Source: an uncultured Elioraea sp. | GTDB lineage: Bacteria > Pseudomonadota > Alphaproteobacteria > Acetobacterales > Acetobacteraceae | Length of the DNA stretch: 61,302 nucleotides | Direction of reading: 5' to 3' | Assembly (NCBI GenBank): GCA_937928775.1 | Contig: CALFVI010000016.1 | Coordinates: forward strand, 1-61,302 | Shown here: positions 45,002-53,214 of the stretch, piece after piece | Numbering within the stretch: the stretch's first letter is position 1 | How the letters are laid out: every line of letters starts with the position of its first letter | Made by a program: the position numbers and the translations under genes | The notes under the pieces: generated by a model | Database searches by the model: none | The model's input: only the letters and a program-made list of their open reading frames with translations | What the model was told of the DNA's origin: nothing

Positions 45002-45717
45002 GGCTCGTGCTGCCGCCGCGTTTCATCGGTATTCGCGTCGTCGGCGACGTGCACGGCGAGGCCGCCCAGTTCCGGGCCGCGGTGGAAGGCGCGCGGGCGG
45101 AGCGGCTGTTCCTCCTCCAGCTCGGCGACCTCACCGACTACGGCCCCGACTCGCCTTCTGTGCTCGCACTCATGCTCGACCTCATCGATGCGGGGGATGG
45201 CGTGGCCCTGCTCGGCAATCACGACCACAAGCTCGCCCGCGCGCTGGCTGGGCGTCCGGTTCAAGTCGAGCCTGATGGTTTGGGGCGCACGCTGGCGCAA
45301 CTCCAGGCACGGCCCGATCGCGACCAGCTCATCGCGCGCACGGTCGCGGCCCTGACCCGCGCGCCGCTGTGGCTTCTCTGGCGGCATGCCCTGTTCGTGC
45401 ATGGCGGCTTTCATACCGACATGCTGGTCCGCCCCTCGCCGGTCGGGGCCGATGTCGGGCGGCCCGACTCTCTGGCTTCGCGCGCCCTTTACGGCGAAAC
45501 CGTGCAGGGCGAGACGGACTCGCGCGGCTTCCCCGTGCGGCGGATCGACTGGGTACACCGCATTCCGGCCGGGCTTACGGTCTATTGCGGGCACGACAAT
45601 CGCGGCTATGGCACTCGTCCCCATGTTGTAGAAGGGCGTGCGGGCGGGCGCGCCGTCTTCTTGGATACTGGGGCGGGCAAGGGGGGTGTGCTCTCCTGGC
45701 TCGACCTCGCGCTGTGA
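44998..45717 (+). CDS. PPP-type metallophosphoesterase
   Basis: A 239-residue calcineurin-like phosphatase. Metal-site motifs are VVGDVHGE (GDxHG), LQLGDLTDYGPDS (GDxxDxG-like), LLGNHDHKLAR (GNHD), FVHGGFH and CGHDN. The pattern resembles PrpE/diadenosine tetraphosphatase and bacterial PP1-like enzymes, so substrates could be dinucleoside polyphosphates or phosphoproteins. GTG start overlaps the MFS stop. Upstream open frame is shadow of the MFS gene. Confidence 0.85.
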   Translation: MRLVLPPRFIGIRVVGDVHGEAAQFRAAVEGARAERLFLLQLGDLTDYGPDSPSVLALMLDLIDAGDGVALLGNHDHKLARALAGRPVQVEPDGLGRTLAQLQARPDRDQLIARTVAALTRAPLWLLWRHALFVHGGFHTDMLVRPSPVGADVGRPDSLASRALYGETVQGETDSRGFPVRRIDWVHRIPAGLTVYCGHDNRGYGTRPHVVEGRAGGRAVFLDTGAGKGGVLSWLDLAL

Positions 45718-45733
45718 TCGAGCGAGGGAAAGG

Positions 45734-46270
45734 ATGCGACGCATCATCACAGGTCTTGCCGTGTTACTTCTTCTCGCCGGCTGCGGAGGGGGCATGAAGG
45801 TCGAAGGTTTCGCCGGGCGCACGCCCGAATTGAGGCTCGAGGAGTATTTCGTCGGGCGGATCAAGGGCTCTGGCCTGTTCGAGGACCGCTTCGGCAATGT
45901 TCGCCGCACTTTCACGTTCACTATGCAGGGGCGGATGGAGGGTGACACGCTGATCCTCGCCGAGGACTTCCTCTACGACGACGGTGAACGGAAAGAGCGC
46001 GTATGGCGCCTCGCGCGCACCGGCGAGGGCACGTGGGAGGGCCGGGCGGACGACGTGGTCGGGGTCGGGCTTGGCCGCGGCGCAGGCAACGCGTTCCAGC
46101 TCACTTATGTTCTGAAACTGCCGGTGAGTGGGTCTGAGTGGCAGGTGAAGTTCGACGACTGGCTGTTCCGTCTTGATGAGGAGACGGTGCTCAATCGCGC
46201 CAACGTCTATCGCTGGGGTTTGTGGATCGGCCAGGTGATCACGACGATGCGGAAGTTGCCGGAAGGCTAA
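45734..46270 (+). CDS. DUF3833 lipoprotein
   Basis: A 178-residue envelope lipoprotein. Signal and lipobox LLLLAGCGG (Cys about 17), then the DUF3833 pattern LEEYFVGRIKGSGLFEDRFGNVRRTF, FLYDDGERKERVWRL and a C-terminal NRANVYRWG. Family members sit beside CFA-synthase and amine-oxidase genes in many proteobacteria; biochemical role unknown. GGGAAAGG precedes the ATG. Last gene of the plus-strand photolyase run, converging on the FlaG-like gene after 165 bp. Confidence 0.9.
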   Translation: MRRIITGLAVLLLLAGCGGGMKVEGFAGRTPELRLEEYFVGRIKGSGLFEDRFGNVRRTFTFTMQGRMEGDTLILAEDFLYDDGERKERVWRLARTGEGTWEGRADDVVGVGLGRGAGNAFQLTYVLKLPVSGSEWQVKFDDWLFRLDEETVLNRANVYRWGLWIGQVITTMRKLPEG

Positions 46271-46435
46271 GCGATTGCTGCCCCGGAGGTCGAAACTAAA
46301 CGTGACGTTGGGCCAAGGGAGCGCGTAGGGTGGAGGGGGATTTGCCTCTAAGGGGAGCGCATCGGCGACCGTCTGGGCGCCGCGCGCACCATGCTCCGCG
46401 GCAAGTCTCAGCGAGCGATCGCCAGTAAGGTCGGC

Positions 46436-46756
46436 TCAGCCCGCGGTCGCGAGCAAGGTTGGCTCGGTACTCCCCTGCTTTCGCTCGCGCGCATAGGCTT
46501 CCAGAACGCGCTCCGGGGGGATGGTGCGCGACACCTCGCCGGTCTTGTCGAAAAACTCCAGCACCACGACCCGCGCATTCTGGTCGTAGCGCAGCGAGGG
46601 GTTGAGCAAAGGCTGCGGTGCCGCGCTGCGAGGCGTCCCAACCGCCGGCGGTGGGTTGTCGACACCGCCTGCGGGTGTCGGGCCGCTGCGCAACGCCGCG
46701 AGCGCTGAGGCCGATCCCGGCACGCTTGCACTCGATGCAATCAGTGTTGCTATCAT
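46436..46756 (-). CDS. FlaG-like small protein
   Basis: A 106-residue protein. The first 50 residues are Ala/Pro/Ser-rich. The C-terminal part (SLRYDQNARVVVLEFFDKTG, EVSRTIPPERVLEAY) resembles the FlaG family core (ETGEVIRQIPPEE). The ATG at 46756 has AGGAGGG seven bases upstream, supporting this start over a longer frame. FlaG proteins affect flagellar filament length, but no flagellar gene is nearby. A perfect CtrA-type box lies about 155 bp upstream. Confidence 0.6.
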   Translation of the reverse strand: MIATLIASSASVPGSASALAALRSGPTPAGGVDNPPPAVGTPRSAAPQPLLNPSLRYDQNARVVVLEFFDKTGEVSRTIPPERVLEAYARERKQGSTEPTLLATAG

Positions 46757-46911
46757 TGCGTCACCCTCCTGGCCGCAGCGAACAGGGTGGTTTTGACCCC
46801 ACCGCGGCCTCGCCCCTGCGGGCGGAGTGCCGCTACATTCCTTAGCACAGGCTTTCAGCGCGCGGCACGTCCACCTCTCCAGGCCTCTACCCCAGTTTGC
46901 CTCAGGCTGCG

Positions 46912-46927
46912 TTAACAAACAGTTAAC
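46912..46927 (-). promoter_or_regulatory. putative CtrA box (TTAA-N7-TTAAC)
   Basis: TTAACAAACAGTTAAC fits the alphaproteobacterial CtrA consensus TTAA-N7-TTAAC exactly, and also fits on the opposite strand. It is a small AT-rich island in very GC-rich DNA, 155-170 bp upstream of the FlaG-like start and just past the 3' end of the SDR gene. CtrA commonly controls motility and cell-cycle genes. Binding is inferred. Confidence 0.6.
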
Positions 46928-46957
46928 ACCACGGACGCTTGATGCGGTGCACCGCCG

Positions 46958-47755
46958 CTACCGACGACCCGTCGTCCACCCAACCAACGGGAAGTAGAGC
47001 GCATAGGGCAGAACCCGCATCGTCTTCAGGATGGCGACGAACCGCCACGGAAAGACGATCTCGAACCGCCCGCGCGCCAGCCCGTCCGCCATCCGCTCCG
47101 CCGCCCGTTCCACCGGCATCAGGAACGGCATCGGGAAATCGTTCTTGTCAGTGAGCGGCGTCTTCACGAAGCCCGGATTGACCAGGTTGATCATCACCCC
47201 GGCCCGGTCGAGGTCGAACTTCAAGCTCTCGCTCATCGCGATCAGCGCCGCCTTGGTCGCGCCATACGCGATGGCGCGCGGCAGGCCGCGATAGCCGGCA
47301 ACCGAGGAGACGATGGCGATTTGCCCGCCCCGCCGCGAGATCATCGCTGGCATCACCGCCGCGAGCGCATTTGCCGTGCCGAGCAGGTTGACCCTCACCT
47401 GCAGGGTGAACGCGGCGAGGTCGAACGCCTGCGCACTGTCAGGCTGGTAGGTGCCAGCGTTCAGCACAGCGAGCGCGATCGGCCGGCCTGCCCGCGCCTC
47501 CACCTCCCGCACCGCCTGTGCCACAGCGTTCGGGTCAGTGACATCAGCCGGAGCAGGCAGGATGCGACCGGCCGGAGCCTCGCCGGCGAGCCGCGCCAGT
47601 TCCTCCGCCCGGCGTGCGGTCACCGCCACCGTCCAGCCCCGGCGGACGAGTTCCAGCGCGAGCTGCCGGCCGATGCCCGACGAGGCGCCTGTGATCCAAG
47701 CCAGCCCGTCCTGAGGCCGCGCAGGCCGCGGTCGGCCCCCTTCACCGTCGGCCAT
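46958..47755 (-). CDS. SDR family NAD(P)-dependent oxidoreductase
   Basis: A 265-residue classical short-chain dehydrogenase. Cofactor motif ITGASSGIGRQLALEL, NAG motif VLNAGTY, catalytic Ser in IVSSVAGYRG and the AYGATKAAL motif (YxxxK). The C-terminal part has a hydrophobic segment (WRFVAILKTMRVLPYALYF). An SDR of this type is encoded with the amine oxidase/DUF1365 set in Rhodobacter's singlet-oxygen regulon. It is separated from the upstream cryptochrome gene by about 145 bp. Confidence 0.9.
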   Translation of the reverse strand: MADGEGGRPRPARPQDGLAWITGASSGIGRQLALELVRRGWTVAVTARRAEELARLAGEAPAGRILPAPADVTDPNAVAQAVREVEARAGRPIALAVLNAGTYQPDSAQAFDLAAFTLQVRVNLLGTANALAAVMPAMISRRGGQIAIVSSVAGYRGLPRAIAYGATKAALIAMSESLKFDLDRAGVMINLVNPGFVKTPLTDKNDFPMPFLMPVERAAERMADGLARGRFEIVFPWRFVAILKTMRVLPYALYFPLVGWTTGRR

Positions 47756-47899
47756 GCCGCGCTCCTCCCCCCGTCATCGCTTCACGATCTCCGAGCATTC
47801 GCGACCCACTCGTGCCTGGTGCCGTGCCGCGCATGGAGCGGACGACCTTCGCCGAAGGGTGGAAGACCAGTCCGCCGCAAAAATCGCTGCACGGTTCCA

Positions 47900-49477
47900 T
47901 CACGCTGCCCGCTCTGCCACCCGCTCGCCCCGGCGGGGTGCGACGCGATCGAGAAACGTTTCCGCCTGGCGCCGCATGGCCGCCACTTTCTCCGGCTCCA
48001 TGCGGTCGAGCATCCGGTACATCTGCGCCATGCGCGGGTTGGCCGCAAAGCGCTGGCGGTGGCGGGCGAGGAAGTCCCAGTAGAGGAAGTTGAACGGACA
48101 CGCTCCCTCGCCCGTCGCACGCGCGACGTCGTAGCGGCAGCCCGCGCAGTAGTCGCTCATCCGCGCGATGTACTTGCCGGAGGCCGCATAGGGCTTCGAG
48201 GCCATGATGCCGCCATCGGCATAAATCGCCATGCCATGCGTGTTGGGCAGTTCCACCCATTCGAAGGCATCGGCGTAGACCACCATGTACCACTCGTTGA
48301 TCTCGTCGGGGTGAACCCCGGCCAGCAGGGCGAAGTTGCCCGTCACCATCAGCCGTTGGATGTGATGGGCATAGGCAAGTTTATGCGTCTGGCGCACGAC
48401 GGCGTCGATGCACGCCATGCCCGAGTTCCCGCTCCAGTAGAATTCGGGAAGGGAACGTTCCGCTGCAAGCACGTTCAGCGCCTTGTAGCGCGGCATCGCG
48501 TACCAGTAGAGACCCCGCACGTACTCGCGCCAGCCGAGGATCTGGCGGATGAACCCCTCGACCGCATTCAAGGGCGCCTTGCCCGCGCGCCAGGCTGCTT
48601 CGGCGCGGCGACACACCTCGCCTGGAAGAAGAAGACCGACATTGAGCGACGGAGAAAGCAAGGAGTGGAACAGAGTCGCCTCCTGAGCCGCCATCGCGTC
48701 CTGATAGTCGCCGAACCGGCCCAGACGTTCGGTGATGAACTGGTCGAGCGCTGCTTTCGCGTCGCGCGCGGTCACCGGCCAGGCGAAGCCCTCGATACTG
48801 CCCCAATGGTTCGAAAAGTGCGTCGCCACCATCGCCATCACCTCGCGCGTGATCGCATCGGGCTCGGCACGATACGGCGGGGGAACGGAAAGGCCATGAG
48901 GCAGGCGCTTGCGATTTTCGGCATCGAAGTTCCATCGCCCGCCGGCGGGCTCCTCGCCCTCCATCAGAATGCCCGTGCGGCGGCGCATCTCGCGGTAGAA
49001 GAACTCCATGCGCAGGGTGCGCCTGCCTTCGGCCCAGGTGCGGAACCAGGGCAGAGGGCAGAGGAAGCGATCATCTTCACGTATTTCCACCGGCACGCCC
49101 GTTGCGCGCTCCCAAGCCAGCATATCCTCGTGCACGCGCCACTCGCCCGGGTGGGTGGCGATGATACGGCAGGGGCGATGGCGCTCCACCGCGCGCGCCA
49201 CCTCACCTGCCAGCGTGCCACTGTTGGCGGGATCATCCAGCCGGACATACTCGACCCGCACGCCGCGTGCCGCGAGCGCGCGGGCGAAGTGCCGCATCGC
49301 GGAGAGAACGAGTACGATCTTCTGCGGATGGTGGCGTACATAGGTGCACTCCCCAGCCACCTCCGCCATCAGCACCACGTCGCGCGCCGGGTCGAGCCCC
49401 TCAAGGGAGGAGATCGTGCGCGAACACTGGTCACCGAGCACGACTCGAAGCGCGCCGCTGTTCACCACCGTCGCCAC
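47900..49477 (-). CDS. FeS-containing photolyase/cryptochrome-family protein (FeS-BCP, PhrB/CryB-like)
   Basis: A 525-residue member of the iron-sulfur bacterial cryptochrome/photolyase group, which repairs (6-4) photoproducts or senses light using FAD and a ribolumazine antenna. The N-terminal domain starts LRVVLGDQCSRTISSLEGL. The catalytic half has GFIRQILGWREYVRGLYW, HKLAYAHHIQRLMVTGNFALL and DAFEWVELPNTHGM. Cluster cysteines are in SGMACIDA, SDYCAGCRYD and GEGACPFN. It is downstream of the DUF6134-like gene with 24 bp between them. Confidence 0.94.
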   Translation of the reverse strand: MATVVNSGALRVVLGDQCSRTISSLEGLDPARDVVLMAEVAGECTYVRHHPQKIVLVLSAMRHFARALAARGVRVEYVRLDDPANSGTLAGEVARAVERHRPCRIIATHPGEWRVHEDMLAWERATGVPVEIREDDRFLCPLPWFRTWAEGRRTLRMEFFYREMRRRTGILMEGEEPAGGRWNFDAENRKRLPHGLSVPPPYRAEPDAITREVMAMVATHFSNHWGSIEGFAWPVTARDAKAALDQFITERLGRFGDYQDAMAAQEATLFHSLLSPSLNVGLLLPGEVCRRAEAAWRAGKAPLNAVEGFIRQILGWREYVRGLYWYAMPRYKALNVLAAERSLPEFYWSGNSGMACIDAVVRQTHKLAYAHHIQRLMVTGNFALLAGVHPDEINEWYMVVYADAFEWVELPNTHGMAIYADGGIMASKPYAASGKYIARMSDYCAGCRYDVARATGEGACPFNFLYWDFLARHRQRFAANPRMAQMYRMLDRMEPEKVAAMRRQAETFLDRVAPRRGERVAERAA

Positions 49478-49501
49478 CCACTGTCACGCCGGCGCCCGCC
49501 G

Positions 49502-50149
49502 TCAGGTCCGCTCATAGCGGATGGTCGAGCCGTCCTCGCCGCGGAACAGCAGCCCCGACCACACCCCATCCGTGTCGTACCAGATGTCGAGAGCAAGATC
49601 GCCCGTCACCCGGAACCGGCGGGCGGGGCGCGTCGTTGCCCCTACTGGGACGAACTCCTCCGCCACCGGCTCGATCCGCGTGGAAAGAAGCCGCCCGCCC
49701 TGGGTGTCGATCACCTGCGAACGGAGAAACCGCGCGTGCCAATACGAGGTGGAGGCGGTGTCCGCCGGCGCGAGGTAGGCACCCGAGTCTGACCCCTCGA
49801 CCTCGATTCCCTGCGCCACCGCCCGTGCCCGCACCCAATATGGGCGGCCATTGCGGTCCGTTTCGCTATCGATCGAAAGCAGACGGTCGCTGTTCCAGAC
49901 CTCGAGATTGCGATGGCGGTAGCGATAGGCGACGAAGCCGAGGAAGCGCACGGAGAGGTCGATCGCGATCCGCACCACGACCCTGTCGCGGTCGCGCGTG
50001 AACTCCAGCACATGCGTGCCGATTTGGCTGTCGTTGCGCAACACGCGGAAGGCGAGCCGGTTGCCCGGCGGCACCGCAGCCAAGGCGACCCCGGCCGGAA
50101 GCTGGGCAAGCGCAGGAAGGGCAAGGATCAGCGACCGTCGCCCGATCAT
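49502..50149 (-). CDS. DUF6134-like periplasmic protein
   Basis: A 215-residue protein with a signal sequence (RRSLILALPALAQLPAGVALA) and a beta-rich mature part: FRVLRNDSQIGTHVLEF, GFVAYRYRHRNLEVW, SIDSETDRNGRPYWVRA, DIWYDTDGVWSGLLF. This pattern matches DUF6134/DUF3108-like proteins of unknown function. The ATG overlaps the stop of the upstream SDR by four bases, and FeS-photolyase follows after 24 bp, so it belongs to the photo-stress run. Confidence 0.78.
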   Translation of the reverse strand: MIGRRSLILALPALAQLPAGVALAAVPPGNRLAFRVLRNDSQIGTHVLEFTRDRDRVVVRIAIDLSVRFLGFVAYRYRHRNLEVWNSDRLLSIDSETDRNGRPYWVRARAVAQGIEVEGSDSGAYLAPADTASTSYWHARFLRSQVIDTQGGRLLSTRIEPVAEEFVPVGATTRPARRFRVTGDLALDIWYDTDGVWSGLLFRGEDGSTIRYERT

Positions 50150-50874
50150 GATTTGGTCCGCAAGGTCGAGCGGCCGCCATCGACGGCAAACACCTGGCCG
50201 GTGATCCAGGACGCCTCCGCCGAAAGGAGGAAGGCGGCAAGTGCCGCCACGTCCTCCGCCTCGCCGAGGCGAGGAATCGGGTGCTGGGCCGCGATCGCCT
50301 TCGCCACAGCTTCGTTCTCCGTCAATGGTCTTGCCATCGTGGTTCGGGTGAGCGAGGGGGAGATCGCGTTCACGCGCACCTGCGGGGCGAGTTCGGCGGC
50401 AAGTGCGATGGCAAGCCCTTCTACCGCCGCCTTCGCCGGCCCGATCACGCTGTGGTTGGAAAATCCCGACCGTGCAGCGACCGAACCGAACAAGACCACC
50501 GCCCCCTGCCCGGCCTTCAGCGCCCCGGCGGCGAGGGCGACAGCGCGGGCGGCGGCGACCACATTGAGGCGGTAGGCCGCGAGATGATCCTCGACAGTGG
50601 CGCGCGCGAGCGGCTTCAGCACAATAGAGCCGACACAGAAGGCAAGCCCGGACAGGGCCCCCCCTGCCGTCGCTTCGGCCACCACCCTGGCGAGGCTCGC
50701 CTCGTCGCACACATCGCCTTCGGTGGCGCGCGCATTCAGTTCGGCAGCGAGCCCGGCTAGCCTCCCGCCATCGCGTCCAGAAAGGTGAAGGGGCACACCC
50801 GCGCGCGCCAGCCTGCGCGCCAGTGCGCTACCGATGCCTCCGGTCGCTCCAAACACCAGTATCGGTGCCGCCAT
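50146..50874 (-). CDS. atypical SDR family oxidoreductase lacking the catalytic tyrosine
   Basis: A 242-residue SDR. Cofactor motif VFGATGGIGSALARRLA and a Ser in LFGSVAARSGF are present. At the YxxxK position the sequence is HSVIGPAKAAVEGL, so Lys is kept but the Tyr is replaced by Ile. The C-terminal WITGQVFAVDGG is normal. Start MAAPILVFGAT at 50874; an ATG at 50901 adds nine residues. First gene of the minus-strand run SDR-DUF6134-FeS photolyase-SDR. Confidence 0.85.
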   Translation of the reverse strand: MAAPILVFGATGGIGSALARRLARAGVPLHLSGRDGGRLAGLAAELNARATEGDVCDEASLARVVAEATAGGALSGLAFCVGSIVLKPLARATVEDHLAAYRLNVVAAARAVALAAGALKAGQGAVVLFGSVAARSGFSNHSVIGPAKAAVEGLAIALAAELAPQVRVNAISPSLTRTTMARPLTENEAVAKAIAAQHPIPRLGEAEDVAALAAFLLSAEASWITGQVFAVDGGRSTLRTKS

Positions 50875-51052
50875 GCCGCCCGACCCACCCCTCTCTACCA
50901 TGCTGATTGTCGGACTCAGCTAAATGGTCGCGACCCTGCGCGAGGCGACCAGCGCCCCACAGAGGTGTGATGCCGAGCAGTGGGGCAGACGGGGCGACGA
51001 TTTCGTGCGATGGTTTTGCCCCTCGGCATCCGCTTGGGCCACGCACGTACCG

Positions 51053-51586
51053 ATGCGTCAGCTTCTCCTCCTTCGCCACGCCAAGTCGTCCTGGGACGAC
51101 CCCTTGCTGCCTGATCACGACCGGCCGCTCGCGCCGCGCGGTCAGGCGGACGCGGCCGCGATGGGGGCCGAGATGCGCGCGCTCGGGCTTGATCCGGACA
51201 TCGTGCTCGTCTCCACCGCCCGGCGCACGCGCGAAACGCTTGCCCTGCTCGAACCGTTCGACGAGGCGCCGGTGGTGGACGCGCTGGAGGCGCTCTATCT
51301 CGCCTCAGACCAGAAAATCCTCGACCTTTTGCGTGCCGTACCGGAAACCGCTCGCAGCGTGCTCGTGATTGGCCACAACCCGGGCTTGCACAACCTCGCG
51401 CTGGCTCTGCTTGGCCCCGCCGCGATGGCCCGGCGCGACCCCGCTGCGCTGAGGCTCGCCAACAAGTTTCCCACCGCAGCCCTGGTCGAGTTCGCCATCG
51501 CCACGCCCTGGTGGGGGCTTGAACCGGGCGGGGGAAGACTGGTTCGGTTCTTATGTCCGCGCGATCTGCGCCAACACGCGTCCTGA
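51053..51586 (+). CDS. SixA-like histidine phosphatase
   Basis: A 177-residue phosphohistidine phosphatase-like protein. Catalytic RHAKSSWDD at the N-terminus, LAPRGQADAAAMG, STARRTRETLALL and the second histidine in VIGHNPGLHNLAL. SixA removes phosphate from histidine phosphotransfer domains in E. coli; here the target is unknown. ATG at 51053 (MRQLLLLRHAK). It diverges from the SDR across about 180 bp and precedes the CHAD protein closely. Confidence 0.9.
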   Translation: MRQLLLLRHAKSSWDDPLLPDHDRPLAPRGQADAAAMGAEMRALGLDPDIVLVSTARRTRETLALLEPFDEAPVVDALEALYLASDQKILDLLRAVPETARSVLVIGHNPGLHNLALALLGPAAMARRDPAALRLANKFPTAALVEFAIATPWWGLEPGGGRLVRFLCPRDLRQHAS

Positions 51587-51618
51587 CCCGCTTTTCGCCT
51601 GCGGCGGACCCGCCGCCT

Positions 51619-53181
51619 ATGGTTGCTTCCGCCTCGCCGACAGAGGCGATCGAGCTGTTCGAGTTCCGCCTTGATCCATCCGCCGTGCCGGCGCTGCTGC
51701 GCCATTCCGCGATCGCGCAAAGGCGGCAGGGGCGGGCGCGCTCTTCTTCCGTCACCCTCCTGTGGCACGACGCCGCAGACGGACGTCTCGCCGAGGCCGG
51801 CCTTGCGGTCGTGGTTGAGACGCGCGGGCGGAGCAAGGTTGAACGGCTGGAGCGGATCCTGCCAGGGTCGGCCGACCGGCTCGACCCCGCCCGGCCCTTG
51901 CCGGTGCTGGCCGAGGCGGCCTCGGTGGCGACCGTTGGTGAGAGGGTGCTGGAGCACGCTGCCCGTGCCGGCGTCGACCCCGCTCCCCTCTCCGCTCTCG
52001 CCGCGGCAGTCGGCCGGCGCGCCGAGATCCGGCTCGGCGGCGGCGCACCGCTCACGCTCACTCTGCACACCGGTCATCTCCGCACCCTCGCCGCCGAACG
52101 CCCCTTTGCCGTAGCACGGCTCAGCGCGCCCGCCTCGGCCCGCGCCGAAGCCTTCACCCTTCTGCGCGCGCTCTGCGAAACCCTCCCTCTCGCTGTCCCG
52201 CATGTGAGCCTCGGCGAGGAGGCGCGCGCGCTCGCCCTAGGCCTGCCGGCGCGACCTCTACGGCGCGGTGCGCCAGATCTCGCCGCGGCCGAAACGGTGG
52301 AGGATGGAGCGATCCAGGCGATCGGCCACCTCGCCCTTGCGCTGGCCGGCGCAGCCCCGATCGCGGCCGAGGGCGCGGATCCCGAGGGCGTGCACCAATG
52401 CCGTGTGGCCATCCGGCGGCTGAGGTCGGCGATGACCGTGTTCAAGCCCGCCCTCGCCTGCCCTCTGCTCGATGGGCTCAAGGCGCGGGCGGGCGAGATC
52501 GCGCGCACCCTCGGGCCGGCGCGGGATTGGGACGTGTTCCTCGCCGAGACCTTCGCCCCTGTGCGCGAGGCTTTCGCGGGGCGGCGCGACATCGCGGACC
52601 TTGGCAAGGCGGCGGCCGAAGCACGCGCGCAGGCCTATCGCGCCGTGCGCTCCCTGCTCGAGGGGCCCCAGTTCCGGCTGTTTTTGCTCGACCTTGCGGC
52701 TGCGGTCGCGGAGCGGCCCTGGCGCAGCCTTGCCGAAGAGGGCGAAGCGGCGGAGAGGCGGGCCGCCCTGCTCGACGCTCCGCTCGCCGCCTTCGCCGCA
52801 GCAGCCCTCGACAAGCGCCTCAAGCGGATCCGGCGCGACGGGGAGGGGTTCGCCGCCCTCGACATTCCCGCCCTTCACGCTTTGCGGGTCGACGCTAAGC
52901 GTCTGCGCTACGCGGGCGAACTCTTCTCCCCTCTCTATCCACAGAAGCGGGTGCGCCGGTTCCTCAAGAGCCTTGCCACCTTGCAGGACGCGCTCGGCCA
53001 TCTGAACGACGGCGCGGTTGCCGAGAGCCTTCTTGAGCAGGTGACGGGCAAAGATAAGGCGCGGGCGCGGGCCATCGGCATTGTGGAGGGCTGGGTCGCG
53101 CGCGGGGCGGCGGGCGCGCGCGAAGAGGCGGCCGAGGCCTGGCAAGCCTTCCTGGATCGCGACCCGTTCTGGCGCGACTGA
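51619..53181 (+). CDS. CYTH-CHAD domain protein
   Basis: About 520 residues. The N-terminal 200 are a diverged CYTH-like domain (IELFEFRLDPSAVPALL, LWHDAADGRLAEAGLAVVVETRG). The strict ExExK signature is not intact: FEFR occupies that place. From about residue 240 a CHAD domain follows, with VHQCRVAIRRLRSAM, LGPARDWDVFLAE, LHALRVDAKRLRYAGELF and LATLQDALGHLNDGAVA. CHAD domains bind polyphosphate. The ATG at 51619 avoids overlap with the phosphatase; one at 51553 is possible. It converges on mlaC with 33 bp between stops. Confidence 0.87.
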   Translation: MVASASPTEAIELFEFRLDPSAVPALLRHSAIAQRRQGRARSSSVTLLWHDAADGRLAEAGLAVVVETRGRSKVERLERILPGSADRLDPARPLPVLAEAASVATVGERVLEHAARAGVDPAPLSALAAAVGRRAEIRLGGGAPLTLTLHTGHLRTLAAERPFAVARLSAPASARAEAFTLLRALCETLPLAVPHVSLGEEARALALGLPARPLRRGAPDLAAAETVEDGAIQAIGHLALALAGAAPIAAEGADPEGVHQCRVAIRRLRSAMTVFKPALACPLLDGLKARAGEIARTLGPARDWDVFLAETFAPVREAFAGRRDIADLGKAAAEARAQAYRAVRSLLEGPQFRLFLLDLAAAVAERPWRSLAEEGEAAERRAALLDAPLAAFAAAALDKRLKRIRRDGEGFAALDIPALHALRVDAKRLRYAGELFSPLYPQKRVRRFLKSLATLQDALGHLNDGAVAESLLEQVTGKDKARARAIGIVEGWVARGAAGAREEAAEAWQAFLDRDPFWRD

Positions 53182-53214
53182 ACGGCGTGGTCCCGAAAGG
53201 CGGGCTGCAGCTTC

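Noticed and set aside
50926-50935. GGTCGCGACC palindrome between the SDR and the SixA-like gene
   Set aside because: Ten-base GC palindromes are expected by chance at this GC content; no second copy or promoter context was found.
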